DNA of 6,218 bases from Eubacteriales Family XIII. Incertae Sedis bacterium (GTDB taxonomy: Bacteria > Bacillota > Clostridia > Peptostreptococcales > Anaerovoracaceae), in the NCBI GenBank assembly GCA_031263875.1, contig JAISEX010000138.1, positions 1 through 6,218 on the forward strand, in the 5' to 3' direction. A program made the translations under genes and the position numbers. Positions 5,992 through 6,218 of this stretch are shown one piece after another. The number at the start of each line of letters is the position of its first letter. Position 1 is the stretch's first letter. The notes beneath the pieces were generated by a model. The model was not told the DNA's origin, did no database searches, and saw nothing but the letters and a program-made list of their open reading frames with translations.

Positions 5992-6023
5992 TGGGCGCAT
6001 GGGGCTTCGCCCCACCGGGCTAT
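5992..6023 (+). repeat. Dispersed intergenic repeat, copy 3 (minimal form)
   Basis: This is the left arm TGGGCGCATGGGGC joined through TTC to the right arm GCCCCACCGGGCTAT. The arms match those of the copies at 2791-2894 and 3-157, but the whole interior is absent. The joint forms a tight hairpin, GGGGC-TTC-GCCCC (6001-6013). Its near edge is 34 nt before the ftsY ATG, so it may be in the ftsY leader or promoter. No T-tract follows on either strand. Confidence 0.8.
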
Positions 6024-6051
6024 ACGCTGCAATACCGCTTATGCCATCGTC

Positions 6052-6081
6052 TGTCATTCCGGGCCCCGCCCCGGAATTCCA
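6052..6081. repeat. Palindromic repeat (TGTCATTCCGGG family)
   Basis: ATTCCGGG (6056-6063) and CCCGGAAT (6070-6077) make a perfect 8-bp stem with a 6-nt loop, preceded by TGTC. From memory, TGTCATTCCGGG...CCCGGAAT is a second widely scattered bacterial intergenic palindrome. It shares the TGTCATT start with the nested element at 71-106. Confidence 0.7.
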
Positions 6082-6126
6082 TCGGCCGGGGTATTTGCGC
6101 GAGCGTAGTCCGCGGTATTTCCGCTG

Positions 6127-6140
6127 CTATCCCTTGCGCG
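6127..6140 (+). repeat. 14-mer direct repeat, second copy
   Basis: CTATCCCTTGCGCG is identical to 2948-2961, again on the right-arm side of a dispersed repeat copy. Confidence 0.6.
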
Positions 6141-6218
6141 GGACATACGCGACCTTCCGTGCCGTCTCCGCACCCTCTGTCATTTCAGTTGTAAGCCGCT
6201 CCCTGAGTATCCTCGTGT

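Larger units (their letters stand above)
6024..6218. other. Intergenic region upstream of ftsY
   Basis: These 195 nt hold a palindrome (6052-6081) and a 14-mer repeat (6127-6140). No gene is supported. A short - strand frame entering from the window edge stops at 6127, inside the 14-mer, and has no recognisable family motif, so it is not called. Confidence 0.5.

Noticed and set aside
3..6023. CRISPR-like reading of the three repeat copies
   Set aside because: The copies are kilobases apart, differ in length and orientation, and no cas gene is present.
6127..6218. 3' end of a - strand gene entering from the right edge (for example smc)
   Set aside because: About 30 codons stop inside a repeated 14-mer and match no family end I know.

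Overview
The window looks like a chromosomal segment of a GC-rich member of the Clostridia or a related Firmicutes lineage. That placement is inferred from three things: the der-plsY-gpsA order, a single-ACT 'medium form' threonine ammonia-lyase, and a compact FtsY with no acidic N-terminal domain. It carries five complete housekeeping genes and no RNA gene, CRISPR array, transposase or phage gene that I can support.

Layout. Positions 1-157 hold a dispersed repeat with a second, unrelated palindromic repeat nested inside it. A sigma-A-type promoter (218-245) and a Shine-Dalgarno then lead into ilvA on the + strand (302-1540). The other four genes are on the - strand and are read right to left: ftsY (5957-5049), der (5052-3721), plsY (3713-3078) and, after a 510-nt gap, gpsA (2567-1548). 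ilvA and gpsA converge with only 7 nt between their stop codons. ftsY and der overlap by 4 nt (ATGA), and der and plsY are 7 nt apart, so these three look like one transcription unit. gpsA, the usual next gene after plsY in Clostridia, is separated by a gap (2568-3077) filled with repeat-derived sequence.

How the genes fit together. GpsA makes sn-glycerol 3-phosphate from DHAP, and PlsY acylates it to lysophosphatidic acid, the first steps of membrane phospholipid synthesis. FtsY is the membrane receptor that docks SRP-bound ribosomes, and Der is a double GTPase for 50S ribosomal subunit maturation. The minus-strand block therefore links ribosome maturation, membrane targeting and membrane lipid supply. 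IlvA deaminates threonine to 2-oxobutyrate for isoleucine synthesis and is an independent, oppositely oriented unit.

The genes themselves are ordinary. The unexpected content is between them: three copies (155, 104 and 32 bp) of one repeat family share the same outer arms but have different interiors. The shortest is just the two arms closed into a tight hairpin 34 nt upstream of the ftsY start; the longest carries a REP-like repeat of the widespread TGTCATTGCGAGG type. A second widespread palindrome (TGTCATTCCGGG type) and a shared 14-mer lie beside these copies. I see no complete new defence, mobile or biosynthetic system here; the composite repeat family is the only candidate for something undescribed.
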